Shown: in pieces, positions 36,637 through 46,484 of the stretch
How the letters are laid out: every line of letters begins with the position of its first letter
How positions within the stretch are numbered: the first letter of the stretch is position 1
NCBI RefSeq assembly: GCF_022747945.1
Contig: NZ_JALDST010000001.1
Span: 2,480,001 to 2,544,000, forward strand
DNA: 64,000 bases
Origin: Micromonospora sp. R77
GTDB taxonomy: Bacteria; Actinomycetota; Actinomycetes; Mycobacteriales; Micromonosporaceae
Direction: 5' to 3'
The notes under the pieces: model-generated
Seen by the model: the letters and a program-made list of their open reading frames with translations, nothing else
Told to the model about the DNA's origin: nothing
The model's database searches: none
Translations under genes and position numbers: made by a program

Positions 36637-37392
36637 ATGCACCGCCAGCCCGTGACCCGGCGTGGCCTGCTCGTGGCCGGTGGACTCGCCGCGCTCGGCC
36701 CGACGGCGGTGACCGCCGCGGCGACGGCCGCCGCAGCGGCCGGGAGACCCGCCGCCCCGCCGGTCCGCACCGCTGCCCCACCCCGCGACACGGGCACCCA
36801 GCCGCAGCCCGGACCGCGCGCCGCGCTGGCGGCGCTGCTCGCCGGCAACCGGCGGTTCGCCGCGGGTCGGGCGGAACGGCCGCGCCAGGACCCGGACACG
36901 CTGCGCCGGCTGGCTTCCGGGCAGCGGCCGTACGCGGTCGTGCTCGGCTGCGCCGACTCCCGCGTACCGCCCGAACTCCTCTTCGACCAGGGGCTCGGTG
37001 ACCTCTTCGACGCCCGACTCGCCGGCAACCTGGTCGACGAGTTCGTGCTCGGCACCGTCGAGTACGCCGTGCTGACCTTCGCCAGCCCGCTCGTCGTGGT
37101 GCTCGGCCACGAGCGGTGCGGGGCGGTCGCGGCCACGGTCGACGCGCTCCGTAACGGCACCACCCCGCCGTACCACGTCGACGCCCTGGTGGCGGCGTTG
37201 CGGCCGGTCGTCGCACCGGTGCTCGACCGGCCCGGCGACCCGGTGGAGAACGGGTGCCGGGCGAACGTCCGGGCCCAGGTCCGCGCTCTGCGCGACGGCA
37301 GCCCGTTGCTCGCCGGACGGGTGGCCCGCGGGGAACTGCTGATCGTGGGGGCCCGCTACGACCTCGACGACGGGCTGGTCACCCCGGTCTGA
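36637..37392 (+). CDS. Exported beta-carbonic anhydrase
   Basis: A 251-residue beta-class carbonic anhydrase with a leader. The zinc ligands appear in LGCADSRVPPE (Cys, with the Asp-Arg dyad) and GHERCGAV (His and Cys). The N-terminus MHRQPVTRRGLLVAGGLAAL has a twin-arginine motif followed by a hydrophobic stretch, so it is probably exported folded by Tat. It interconverts CO2 and bicarbonate outside the membrane. GGAAGGG precedes the chosen ATG. Its 3' end overlaps the convergent MFS gene by 14 bases. Confidence 0.9.
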   Translation: MHRQPVTRRGLLVAGGLAALGPTAVTAAATAAAAAGRPAAPPVRTAAPPRDTGTQPQPGPRAALAALLAGNRRFAAGRAERPRQDPDTLRRLASGQRPYAVVLGCADSRVPPELLFDQGLGDLFDARLAGNLVDEFVLGTVEYAVLTFASPLVVVLGHERCGAVAATVDALRNGTTPPYHVDALVAALRPVVAPVLDRPGDPVENGCRANVRAQVRALRDGSPLLAGRVARGELLIVGARYDLDDGLVTPV

Positions 37393-38851
37393 CCGGTTGC
37401 CCGGGGGCCGACTGTCCGTCGGCGGGTCCGCGCGGCGGGCGGTGGATGAGCAGGGCGGCCGTCGCGGCGGCGGCGAGCAGCAGCCCGGCGCACCACAGCA
37501 GCGCCCCCCGGTACGCGCCGGTCAGCGCACTTCGCTGCTCGTAGCCGGTCCCGGAGAGGCCGACGAGCAGTGGCAGGGCGGCCACGGCCAGCAGGCTCCC
37601 GGCCCGGGAGGCGGCGTTGTTGAAGCCGCTCGCCACCCCGGCGAACCGGTCGGCGACGGCGGCCAGCACCGAGGCGGTCAGCGGGGCCACCACCAGCGTC
37701 AGGCCCGCTCCGAACAGGACCACCCCCGGCAGCACGTCCACCCAGTACGACGCCCCCGGCCCGACCCGGCGCAGCAGCAGCAGGCCGACCGCGGCGACCA
37801 CCGGACCGACGGTGAGCGGCAGCCGGGGGCCGATCCGGGCGGCCAGCGCCCCCGCCCGCGACGAACCGAGCAGCAGCAGCACCGTCATCGGCAGCGTGGC
37901 CAGCCCGGTCAGCAGGGCTGACCAGCCGACCACGTTCTGCAGGTAGACGGCGAGGAAGAAGGTGAACCCGCCCAGCGCGGCGTACACCGCGACGGTGAAG
38001 AGGTTGAGCACGGAGAAGAGCCGGCTGCTGAAGAGGCCGGTGGGGAGCATGGCGGTGTCCCCGCGCCGCCGTTCCACCAGCACGAAGACCACCGCGGCGG
38101 CCACCCCGACCAGCGCCGAGGCCAGCACCGGCAGCGTGCCGGCCCCGCGCGCCGGGGCGTCGATCAGGGCGTACGTGACACCGCCCAGGCCGACCGCGCC
38201 GAGCAGTGCCCCGGCCACGTCGAAGCGCCGCCGCCCCGCCCCGGTACGCGAGGCGTCCTCGTCCCGGCTCTCCGGCACCCAGCGCAGCGCGGCGAGCAGC
38301 ACGCCCACGGCCAGCGGCAGGTTGATGAAGAAGATCCACCGCCAGGAGAGCGCGTCGATCAACCAGCCACCCAGCAGCGGGCCGAGCGCGGTGGAGACAC
38401 CGGACAGTCCGGCCCAGGTGCCGATGGCCCGCCCGCGGTCGTCCGGGTGGAAGCTGGCCTGGAGGACGGCGAGCGAGCCGGGGGTGAGCAGCGCGCCGCC
38501 GGCGCCCTGGAGGAACCGGGCGGCGACCAGCCAGCCGGTGCCCTGGGCCAGCCCGCAGAGCACGGAGGCGACGGCGAACCAGGTCACCCCGAGCAGGAAG
38601 ACCCGACGACGCCCGAAGCGGTCCCCGAGCGCCCCGCCGAGCAGCACGAACGCGGCCAGCATCAGCAGGTAGCCGTTGACCGTCCACTGCAGATCGGCGA
38701 CCGTCGCGCCGAGTTCGGCGCCGAGCCGGGGCAGGGCCACGTTGACGACGGTGCTGTCGAGGAACACCATGCCGGAGGCGAGGATCGCGGCCAGCAGGGT
38801 GCCCCGCGCGGCGGGGGTTCCCGTCCGGAGCGCGGGAGCGGATGCGGTCAT
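37379..38851 (-). CDS. DHA2-family (EmrB/QacA-type) MFS drug exporter
   Basis: A 490-residue transporter with about fourteen predicted helices. FLDSTVVNVALPRLGAELG in helix 1 is the classic DHA2 signature. The motif-A loop reads GGALGDRFGRRRVFL and motif C appears as GVSTALGPLLGGWLI. Such pumps export drugs or dyes by proton antiport. The ATG at 38849-38851 is preferred over an upstream in-frame start. No TetR regulator is adjacent, so control is unclear. Confidence 0.92.
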   Translation of the reverse strand: MTASAPALRTGTPAARGTLLAAILASGMVFLDSTVVNVALPRLGAELGATVADLQWTVNGYLLMLAAFVLLGGALGDRFGRRRVFLLGVTWFAVASVLCGLAQGTGWLVAARFLQGAGGALLTPGSLAVLQASFHPDDRGRAIGTWAGLSGVSTALGPLLGGWLIDALSWRWIFFINLPLAVGVLLAALRWVPESRDEDASRTGAGRRRFDVAGALLGAVGLGGVTYALIDAPARGAGTLPVLASALVGVAAAVVFVLVERRRGDTAMLPTGLFSSRLFSVLNLFTVAVYAALGGFTFFLAVYLQNVVGWSALLTGLATLPMTVLLLLGSSRAGALAARIGPRLPLTVGPVVAAVGLLLLRRVGPGASYWVDVLPGVVLFGAGLTLVVAPLTASVLAAVADRFAGVASGFNNAASRAGSLLAVAALPLLVGLSGTGYEQRSALTGAYRGALLWCAGLLLAAAATAALLIHRPPRGPADGQSAPGQPVRPG

Positions 38852-38957
38852 GGCTCCAATCTGCCCGGCGATCGGTCCCGACGCCACGAATCACGGAAAC
38901 CGCGCCGGGGTACTGTGCCAACTCGCCGGGAGCCCGCAAGCTGGAGAGGTGTCGTCT

Positions 38958-39614
38958 GTGCGTACCAGATCAGGAGCCCGGGCCGCGATGGCGGCCGCGT
39001 TGGCCGCGGCGCTGGCCCTCGCCGTGGCCGGCTGCGACCCGGCCGTCGAGCCGGATGCGCCGCCGCCCAGCGGCGGCAACGTCACCCAGGAACTCGGTGA
39101 GCTGACCGTCGCGGCCGCCGGGTCCATGAAGGGCTACAGCCGGACCCGGTTCCCGCACTGGCGGGACACCGGCAAGAACTGCGACGTACGTGACAGCGTG
39201 CTCCAGCGGGACGGCGAGAGCATCAAGCTCTCCGGCTGCAACGTGGTGGGTGGACGCTGGGAGAGCGCCTACGACGGCCGGGTCTTCACCGACCCGTCGG
39301 ACGTGGACATCGACCACGTGGTGCCGTTGGCCAACGCGTGGCGGTCGGGTGCGGACGAGTGGGACGACTCGAAGCGCGGCGACTTCGCCAACGACCTGAC
39401 CCGCCCGCAGCTCATCGCGGTTTCCCTGACCTCCAACCGGGCAAAGGGTGACCAGGACCCGTCGCAGTGGAAGCCGGCGAACCGGTCGTACTGGTGCCAG
39501 TACGCCGCGGACTGGGTGACGGTCAAGCACTACTGGCGGCTGACGGTGACCAGTGCCGAGAAGGCCGCCCTCACCGACATGTTGGAGGGCTGTACATGGG
39601 CGAGCAAGCGGTGA
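38958..39614 (+). CDS. Secreted HNH nuclease-family protein (DUF1524/GmrSD C-terminal type)
   Basis: A 218-residue lipoprotein-like protein. The signal segment ends in LALAVAGC, a lipobox. The nuclease core reads DVDIDHVVPLANAWRSGADEWD and NDLTRPQLIAVSLTSNRAKGDQDPSQWKP, giving the His-Asn-type catalytic residues of the DUF1524/HNH fold. It probably nicks or degrades DNA outside the cell. GGAGAGG eight bases before the GTG supports the start. The following gene overlaps it by 19 bases. Confidence 0.9.
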   Translation: MRTRSGARAAMAAALAAALALAVAGCDPAVEPDAPPPSGGNVTQELGELTVAAAGSMKGYSRTRFPHWRDTGKNCDVRDSVLQRDGESIKLSGCNVVGGRWESAYDGRVFTDPSDVDIDHVVPLANAWRSGADEWDDSKRGDFANDLTRPQLIAVSLTSNRAKGDQDPSQWKPANRSYWCQYAADWVTVKHYWRLTVTSAEKAALTDMLEGCTWASKR

Positions 39615-40123
39615 CCGGGGCCGGGGGGACACCCGCGCCGGAGCGGACGCCGGCCGCCGGGGACGCCGCGGCGGCCACCGGCAGCGCGACCGGCGCCACC
39701 TCGGCGGGGATGACCGCGGACGGCACGCCGGCGGCGCCCGCCGACGTCTCCGGGGCCGGCATGTCCGCCGACACCACCCCGCCGGCCGCCGGGGCCACAC
39801 CGGAGGCCGGGGCCGCGCCGGGTGCCGCACCCGCCGAAGGCGCGGCGCCCGCCGGGGCGGCGCCGGCCGGGGGTACGCAGGAGCGCACCGCCGACATCAC
39901 CCCCGGTCCGGGCGGCGTGATGACCGACGAGGTCGGCGTGGTGACCGGCGAGCTGACCCTGCGCACCGCGTACGCCGACGGCCAGGTGACCCTGCACGTG
40001 CAGTACAAGGACGCCGACGAGTGGTACGCGGTGACCGGCGGAAAGGCCGCGCTGGCCGACCCCGCCGGCCTGGACGCCGTGCACGGCATCGCCGTCGCCC
40101 TGCTCCATCGCCCCGAGGGCTGA
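39596..40123 (+). CDS. Ala/Pro/Gly-rich protein of unknown function
   Basis: A 175-residue protein starting inside the end of the HNH gene. The first 100 residues are low-complexity Ala/Gly/Pro/Thr with near-repeats of the TPAA/GAAPA type. The C-terminal 70 residues form a compact domain (GVVTGELTLRTAYADGQVTLHVQYKDADEWYAVTGGKA). No signal peptide is visible. The overlap with the nuclease gene suggests coupled translation; whether it protects against the nuclease is unknown. Confidence 0.7.
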   Translation: MGEQAVTGAGGTPAPERTPAAGDAAAATGSATGATSAGMTADGTPAAPADVSGAGMSADTTPPAAGATPEAGAAPGAAPAEGAAPAGAAPAGGTQERTADITPGPGGVMTDEVGVVTGELTLRTAYADGQVTLHVQYKDADEWYAVTGGKAALADPAGLDAVHGIAVALLHRPEG

Positions 40124-40131
40124 GCTGCGCA

Positions 40132-40165
40132 GAGGCCCCCTTCCCGGGATCGGGAAGGGGGCCTC
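40132..40165. terminator. Bidirectional terminator
   Basis: A perfect 15-base stem (40132-40146 with 40151-40165) and a GGAT loop between the 39596 gene and the convergent opp operon. Confidence 0.9.
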
Positions 40166-40174
40166 GTGCCGTGC

Positions 40175-41268
<1,094 letters not shown>

Positions 41269-41272
<4 letters not shown>

Positions 41273-42255
41273 GGTACCGCCACCTCCTCGGAGACAGGGT
41301 TGTTGCAGCGCAGGTCGCCGCCGGTCGCGGTGGGTTCGAGCGGGGGCGTGCCCTCCAGGCAGGCGTCCACCACGTTGTCGCAGCGGGGCGCGAAGGCGCA
41401 CCCCTCACCCCACGGGATGTTGTCGGCCACCGAGCCGCGGATGGCGTGCAGCCGCTCGCCCCGGGGCGAGTCCAGCCGCGGCACCGAGCTCAGCAGCCCG
41501 TGCGTGTACGGGTGCCGCGGCCGGGCGAACAGCTCGTGCCGGGCGGCCCGCTCGACCACCTTGCCGCCGTAGAGCACGTTGACCGTGTCGCAGAGGCCGG
41601 CCACCACACCCAGGTCGTGCGTGATCATGATGAGCGCGGTGCCGGTCTCGTCGACGAGCTGCTTGAGCAGGGTGAGGATCTGCGCCTGGATGGTCACGTC
41701 CAGCGCGGTGGTCGGCTCGTCGGCGATCAGCAGCCGCGGCTTGCAGGCCAGCGCGATGGCGATCAGGGCGCGCTGCCGCATCCCGCCGGAGATCTGGTGC
41801 GGGTATTCCTTCAGCCGCCGCATCGGGTCGGGGATGCCGACCGCGTCGAGCAGCTCCCGGGACTCCTTCAGGGCCGCGCTGCGCTTCATCCCCCGGTGCC
41901 GTTCCAGCACCTCGGCGACCTGCACCCCGATCGGGACGACCGGGTTCAGCGAGGAGAGCGGGTCCTGGAAGATCATGCCGATGTCCCGGCCGCGCCGGTC
42001 GCGCAGGTCGTCCGGGCGGAGCCTCAGCAGGTCGGTGCCGTCGAAGAGCACCTCCCCGGAGACCTTGTTGCCCCGCTCGGGCAGCAGACCCATGATCGCC
42101 AGGCTGGTCACGCTCTTGCCGCAGCCGGACTCGCCGACCAGGCCCACGGTCTGCCCCGGCTCCACGCTGAAGCTGACCTTGTCGACGGCGGTGAACGGCC
42201 GCTCACCGCGACGCTGGAACACCACGCTCAGATCGCGTACGTCGAGCAGGCTCAT
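41269..42255 (-). CDS. Oligopeptide ABC transporter ATP-binding protein (OppD-type)
   Basis: A 328-residue ATPase partner of the preceding entry. Walker A is GESGCGKSV, the Q-loop [14 protein letters not shown], signature [15 protein letters not shown], Walker [13 protein letters not shown], and the C-terminal region carries [18 protein letters not shown]. It couples ATP hydrolysis to peptide uptake. The sequence just before its ATG contains CAGCGCAGTGAGGAA, a variant of the junction element seen after oppB. Confidence 0.95.
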
Positions 42256-42298
42256 CGGGTCACTTCCTCACTGCGCTGGTGCGTGGTTCCCATCGCCG

Positions 42299-43369
42299 TC
42301 ACCGCCGGTTCTTCGGGTCGATCGCCTCGCGCATCGCCTCACCGAGCAGGGTGAAGCCGAGCGCGACCACGATGATCGCGGCGGCCGGGTAGTAGGCCAG
42401 CTCGGGCCGGACCTCGAAGTACCGCTGTCCGTCCACGCCGAGCATCAGGCCCCACTCGGCGCGGTTGATGTCCGGGTCGCCGAGGCCGAGGAAGGAGAGC
42501 GAGGCCGCCTCCAGGATGGCCGTGGAGAGGGTGAGCGTGGCCTGCACGATCACCGCGGTCATCGCGTTGGGCAGCATGTGCCGCAGCACGATGGCGTGCT
42601 GCTTCACGCCGAGCGCCCGGGCGGCCAGCACGTGGTCGCTCTCCCGCTGGGCGAGCATCGAGCCGCGCAGCAGCCGGGCGAAGATCGGCACGTTCACGAC
42701 CGCCACCGCGAAGATGACCGTCCACTGGCTGGACCGGCTGGCCATGGCCACCAGGCTGATCGCCAGCAGCAGGGCGGGCAGGGCCAGCATCACGTCGGTG
42801 AAGCGCATCAGGATGTTGTCGACCCAGCCGCCGAACGCGCCGGCCAGCGCGCCGATCAGCACGCCGAGGCCCAGGCCGATCAGGGTGGCCACCACGCCGA
42901 CGAAGAGCGTCTGCTGGCTGCCGTAGATCATGCGGGAGAGGAAGTCCCGGCCGAGCGGGTCGGAGCCGAGCGGGAACTCGCTGCTGCCACCGGGGATGCT
43001 GTCGACGGTGAGGTTCTTGGTCAGCTCGTCGAAGCGCTGCGCCGGGTCGTGCGGCGCGAGCAGCGGCGCGAAGATCGCCACCAGGACGAAGAGCGCGACG
43101 ATCGACGCGCCGACGATGGCGACCGGGTTGCGCCGCAGCCGGCGGAACGCGTCCCGGACGAGGCTCACGCCACCGGAGTCGGCGCCGGCCCGGGCCAGCG
43201 CGTCGAGCCGCGCCTTCTTCCGCTCGCCGAGCAGGGCGAGGTTGCGGGGGGTCACGCCCTCGGGCTTCTCCCGGGCCTCCGACGGGTCGGCCTGGGTGAG
43301 GTCGGACTCGGGCAGGCCGGACTCGTCCCGGGGAGCCGGCACGTTGGGCCGGGTGATGGGGTCGCTCAT
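42299..43369 (-). CDS. Oligopeptide ABC transporter permease (OppC-type)
   Basis: A 356-residue permease with about six helices. The long hydrophilic N-terminus (about 90 residues) is longer than usual. The EAA-loop region reads SDHVLAARALGVKQHAIVLRHMLPN and the periplasmic N-domain contains PLGSDPLGRDFLSRMIYG, typical of OppC/DppC. The ATG at 43367-43369 has AGGTGG upstream; the frame is open further but passes through the junction repeat. Confidence 0.94.
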   Translation of the reverse strand: MSDPITRPNVPAPRDESGLPESDLTQADPSEAREKPEGVTPRNLALLGERKKARLDALARAGADSGGVSLVRDAFRRLRRNPVAIVGASIVALFVLVAIFAPLLAPHDPAQRFDELTKNLTVDSIPGGSSEFPLGSDPLGRDFLSRMIYGSQQTLFVGVVATLIGLGLGVLIGALAGAFGGWVDNILMRFTDVMLALPALLLAISLVAMASRSSQWTVIFAVAVVNVPIFARLLRGSMLAQRESDHVLAARALGVKQHAIVLRHMLPNAMTAVIVQATLTLSTAILEAASLSFLGLGDPDINRAEWGLMLGVDGQRYFEVRPELAYYPAAAIIVVALGFTLLGEAMREAIDPKNRR

Positions 43370-43370
43370 G

Positions 43371-43448
43371 CGGCCACCTCGCTTCGCTCGGCGGCCGCAC
43401 GAGGCTCCGCCGCACTGTGCCTGATGATTCCCTCGCTCCGCTCGCTCA
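43371..43448 (-). repeat. GAGCGAGCG-type junction element between oppB and oppC
   Basis: Read on the minus strand, the oppB stop is embedded in TGAGCGAGCGGAGCGAGG, followed by AATCATCAGGC, and a second degenerate copy GAGCGAAGCGAGG lies near the oppC ribosome site. The first core differs by one base from the one after the DUF4177 stop at 12728-12747. Confidence 0.6.
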
Positions 43449-44453
43449 TCGCACACGCACCCTCGGGTCGATGAAGGCGTAGGAGACGTCGACCAGGAGG
43501 TTGACCACCACGAAGACCAGCGCGGCCAGCAGGATCAGCGCCTGGAGCACCGGGTAGTCGCGACCACCGCTGATCGAGTCGTAGATCAGCGTGCCGAGGC
43601 CGCCCCAGTTGTAGACCTTCTCGGTGAGCACCGCGCCGGAGAGGAGCGCGCCGGTCTGCAGACCGATGGTGGTCACCACGGGCAGCAGGCCGTTGCGCAG
43701 GATGTGCCGGCCACGGATCGTCCGGTGCCGCAGGCCCTTGGCCTCGGCCGTCCGGACGTAGTCCTCGTTGAGCACGTCCAGCACGCTGGCCCGGGTGATC
43801 CGGACGATCACCGCCAGCGGGATGGTGGCCAGGGTGAACGCCGGCAGGATCAGGTGCCAGAGCGCGTCGGCGGTGACGTCGAACTCCCGGGTGAGCAACC
43901 CGTCGAGGACGAAGAAGCCGGTCACCTCGGTGTTGTCCATTCCGGTGCTGAGCCGCCCGGAGGGCGGGAACCAGTGGACGTTCTGGGTGAAGACGTCCTT
44001 GAGCAGATAGCCCAGGAAGAAGATGGGGATCGAGATGCCGAGCAGGGTGCCGGCGATGCTCAGGTTGTCCAGCAGCCGCCCGTGGTAGCGGGCGGCCAGG
44101 TAGCCGAGCGGCACGCCGATCCCGATCGCGATGATCAGGGCGGCCACAGCCAGCTCGATGGTGGCCGGGAAGGCGCGGCCGATCACTGAGGTGACGGCGT
44201 CGCCGGACCGGATGGAGTTGCCGAAGTCGCCGGTCACGACCCGAGACATGAACTTGCCGTACTGGACCAGGATCGGCTGGTCGTAGCCGAGCGCCTTGGT
44301 CAGCAGCGCGCGCCGCTCCGGGGTGGCCCGCTCACCGAGCAGCGCCTCGATCGGGCCACCGGGCAGGTTCCGCAGCCAGACGAAGATGAGCGCCGACAGC
44401 GCTATCAGGGTCACCACCAGCTGGAGCAGGCGGCGGACTATGACTCGCAACAT
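43446..44453 (-). CDS. Oligopeptide ABC transporter permease (OppB-type)
   Basis: A 335-residue permease with six helices. It begins MLRVIVRRLLQLVVTLIALSALIFVWLRNLPGGP, the usual OppB opening. The EAA loop is NEDYVRTAEAKGLRHRTIRGRHILRN. With OppC it forms the channel of the importer. It follows the substrate-binding protein gene after a strong hairpin. Confidence 0.95.
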   Translation of the reverse strand: MLRVIVRRLLQLVVTLIALSALIFVWLRNLPGGPIEALLGERATPERRALLTKALGYDQPILVQYGKFMSRVVTGDFGNSIRSGDAVTSVIGRAFPATIELAVAALIIAIGIGVPLGYLAARYHGRLLDNLSIAGTLLGISIPIFFLGYLLKDVFTQNVHWFPPSGRLSTGMDNTEVTGFFVLDGLLTREFDVTADALWHLILPAFTLATIPLAVIVRITRASVLDVLNEDYVRTAEAKGLRHRTIRGRHILRNGLLPVVTTIGLQTGALLSGAVLTEKVYNWGGLGTLIYDSISGGRDYPVLQALILLAALVFVVVNLLVDVSYAFIDPRVRVR

Positions 44454-44484
44454 CTCTCACACCAGATTCTCGATATCAGCGGTT

Positions 44485-44520
44485 CGGCCCGGGCCGGGGG
44501 TCTTGCCCCGGCCCGGGCCG
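44485..44520 (-). terminator. Intercistronic hairpin after the substrate-binding protein gene
   Basis: A perfect 15-base, all-G/C stem (44485-44499 with 44506-44520) with a GTCTTG loop between the oppA-type gene and oppB. It would protect or partly terminate the upstream mRNA, explaining how the binding protein can be made in excess over the permeases. Confidence 0.85.
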
Positions 44521-44554
44521 ATCCGCGTACGGCGTCAGTGGTTCAGCGTCGTCC

Positions 44555-46228
44555 TCAGGAGACGCTGACCGTGTTGAAGCGCTCGTCGGTCAGCGGGCTG
44601 GCGACCAGACCCTTGACGTTCTTGGTGACCACGATGGCCGGCGGGGCGTGCCAGATCGGCACGGCCGGCAGCCACTTGGCGGCGATGTCGCGGTTGACCT
44701 GCTCCCACGCGGCCTTCTTGCCGGCCTCGTCGACGGCGGCGTCGGCCTTGGCGATCGCGTCGAACATGTCGGTCATGCCCTGGTCACCGAACTCGCCCTT
44801 GGCGCGGCCGAAGAAGGTGCCGACGAAGTTGCCCGGGTCGTTGTAGTCACCGGTCCAGCCGAGGATGTGCAGGTCCTGCTTGCCGAACTGCTGCACGTCG
44901 TCCTTGTAGCCACCGTTCCACGGGCGGGCCACACCGTTGACCTTGATGCCGACCGACTGGAGGTCGTTGGCGAGGACGGTGAAGATCTCCTGCGGGTTCG
45001 GCATGTACGGCCGGGAGACGTCGGTCGGGTAGTAGAAGTTCAGGGTCAGCCCCTCGGCCCCGGCCTCCTTGAGCAGCTGCTTGGCCTTCTCCGGGTTGTA
45101 GTCGTACTTCTGCACGTCCGGGGCGTAGCCGAGCACGCTGTCCGGCAGGAACTCGTCGGCGACCTTGGTGCCACCCGGGCCCTTGGTCTGGACGAGCTGC
45201 TGGCGGTTCAGGGCGTAGGCGATCGCCTGACGCACCCGCAGGTCCTTGAGCTTCGGGTTGTTCTTCTGGTTGATGCCCAGGTAGAGGATGTTGAACGCCG
45301 GGCGGTTGATGACGTTGAAGCCCTCGCTCTCCAGCGCCTTGCGGTCGGCCGGCGCCGGGAAGTCGATGCCCTGGACGGTGCCGGCGCGCAGCTCCTGCTT
45401 CCGGGTGTTCTCGTCCTTGATGATCTTGATGATCATCTTGTCGACCTTGGCCTTCTCGCCCCAGTAGTCGGGGTTCCGGTTCAGGGTGATCTCACCCTTG
45501 GCCTTGTCCCAACCGCCGAAGGTGAACGGGCCGGTGCCCACCGGGTGCTCGGTGGCGAAGGCGCTGTACTCGAAGGAGTCGCCGTTCTGCTTCACCGTGT
45601 CGGCGTCGTACTTCTTCAGCGCGTCCGGGCTGGCGATGGAGAGCGCGGTCAGCGCGAAGGCGCCCGGGAAGGCACCCTTGTACTGGTTCATCGTGATGAC
45701 GGCCGTGGCGTCGTCCTTGGCCTCGCACTTGTTGTAGACCGCCTGGCCGGCACCCTCGGCCTCGTTCTTGGCGAAGCCGCCGAAGACGTCCGAGTAGTAG
45801 ATCATCTGCGACTGGGCGGCGGCGCCCTTCATGTTGTACCAGCGGTCGAAGTTGTAGCAGACGGCGGCGGCGTTGAAGGCGGTGCCGTCGTGGAACTTGA
45901 CGCCCTTGCGGAGCTTGAAGGTCCAGACCTTGCCGGCGGGGTCGTGCTCCCAGCTCTCGGCCAGGCCACCCACCAGGTCCGCCGTGCCCGGCTTGTTCAT
46001 GACCAGGGTGTCGTACATCTGCCGGACGGGCCGGAACGACTCACCCTCGTCGTTGAAGATCGGGTCGAAGTTCTTCGGGTCACCCGCCCCCGCGAAGACG
46101 AAGGTGCCGCCAGTCTTGGCCTCACCGCTGCCCCCGTCACGCTCGCTCTTCGCGCAGCCGGACGCCCCGACCGCCAGAGCGGCAACGGCCGCGAGGGCCA
46201 CAGCCGCCTTTAGCCTGCCTGCCTGCAT
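44555..46228 (-). CDS. Oligopeptide ABC transporter substrate-binding lipoprotein (OppA-type)
   Basis: A 557-residue extracellular solute-binding protein, family 5 (SBP_bac_5). The signal peptide ends at a lipobox (AVGASGC), which anchors it to the membrane. GGTFVFAGAGDPKNFDPIFNDEG and LAESWEHDPAGKVWTFKLRKGVKFHDGTAF are the family segments. It captures peptides for the BCDF importer encoded directly downstream. GAGGTGAGAG precedes the ATG at 46226-46228. It is the first gene of the operon. Confidence 0.95.
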   Translation of the reverse strand: MQAGRLKAAVALAAVAALAVGASGCAKSERDGGSGEAKTGGTFVFAGAGDPKNFDPIFNDEGESFRPVRQMYDTLVMNKPGTADLVGGLAESWEHDPAGKVWTFKLRKGVKFHDGTAFNAAAVCYNFDRWYNMKGAAAQSQMIYYSDVFGGFAKNEAEGAGQAVYNKCEAKDDATAVITMNQYKGAFPGAFALTALSIASPDALKKYDADTVKQNGDSFEYSAFATEHPVGTGPFTFGGWDKAKGEITLNRNPDYWGEKAKVDKMIIKIIKDENTRKQELRAGTVQGIDFPAPADRKALESEGFNVINRPAFNILYLGINQKNNPKLKDLRVRQAIAYALNRQQLVQTKGPGGTKVADEFLPDSVLGYAPDVQKYDYNPEKAKQLLKEAGAEGLTLNFYYPTDVSRPYMPNPQEIFTVLANDLQSVGIKVNGVARPWNGGYKDDVQQFGKQDLHILGWTGDYNDPGNFVGTFFGRAKGEFGDQGMTDMFDAIAKADAAVDEAGKKAAWEQVNRDIAAKWLPAVPIWHAPPAIVVTKNVKGLVASPLTDERFNTVSVS

Positions 46229-46444
46229 CTCTCACCTCTGTCATGCGCATGACCACGCCGAGTTGTGGCTCAGTCTGTGAGCCGGAGGCTATGACAGGAC
46301 TCACGGAAGCGGAACGCCCGTTAGGCAATCGCTATCAAGCCGACACCAAGTCACCGGGTCTGACAGCGTCTGATCTCCAGACAAAGGGGACTGTCACAGG
46401 TCGGGGAGAACCGCGAGTGGGGCGAAAGCCCCTAAAATGCCGAT

Positions 46445-46477
46445 CGCCGGCCGACCCCCGGAGGGAGCCGGCCGGCG
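46445..46477 (-). terminator. Hairpin after recR
   Basis: CGCCGGCC (46445-46452) pairs with GGCCGGCG (46470-46477), with further C/G pairing inside, just past the recR stop. It is a likely terminator separating recR from the opp operon. The rest of 46229-46444 is noncoding upstream sequence for the opp operon. Confidence 0.6.
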
Positions 46478-46484
46478 GTACGGA

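Noticed and set aside
40132..40165. CRISPR or phage-like repeat
   Set aside because: It is a single perfect hairpin between convergent gene ends, which is best explained as a terminator. No array of spaced repeats exists in the window.
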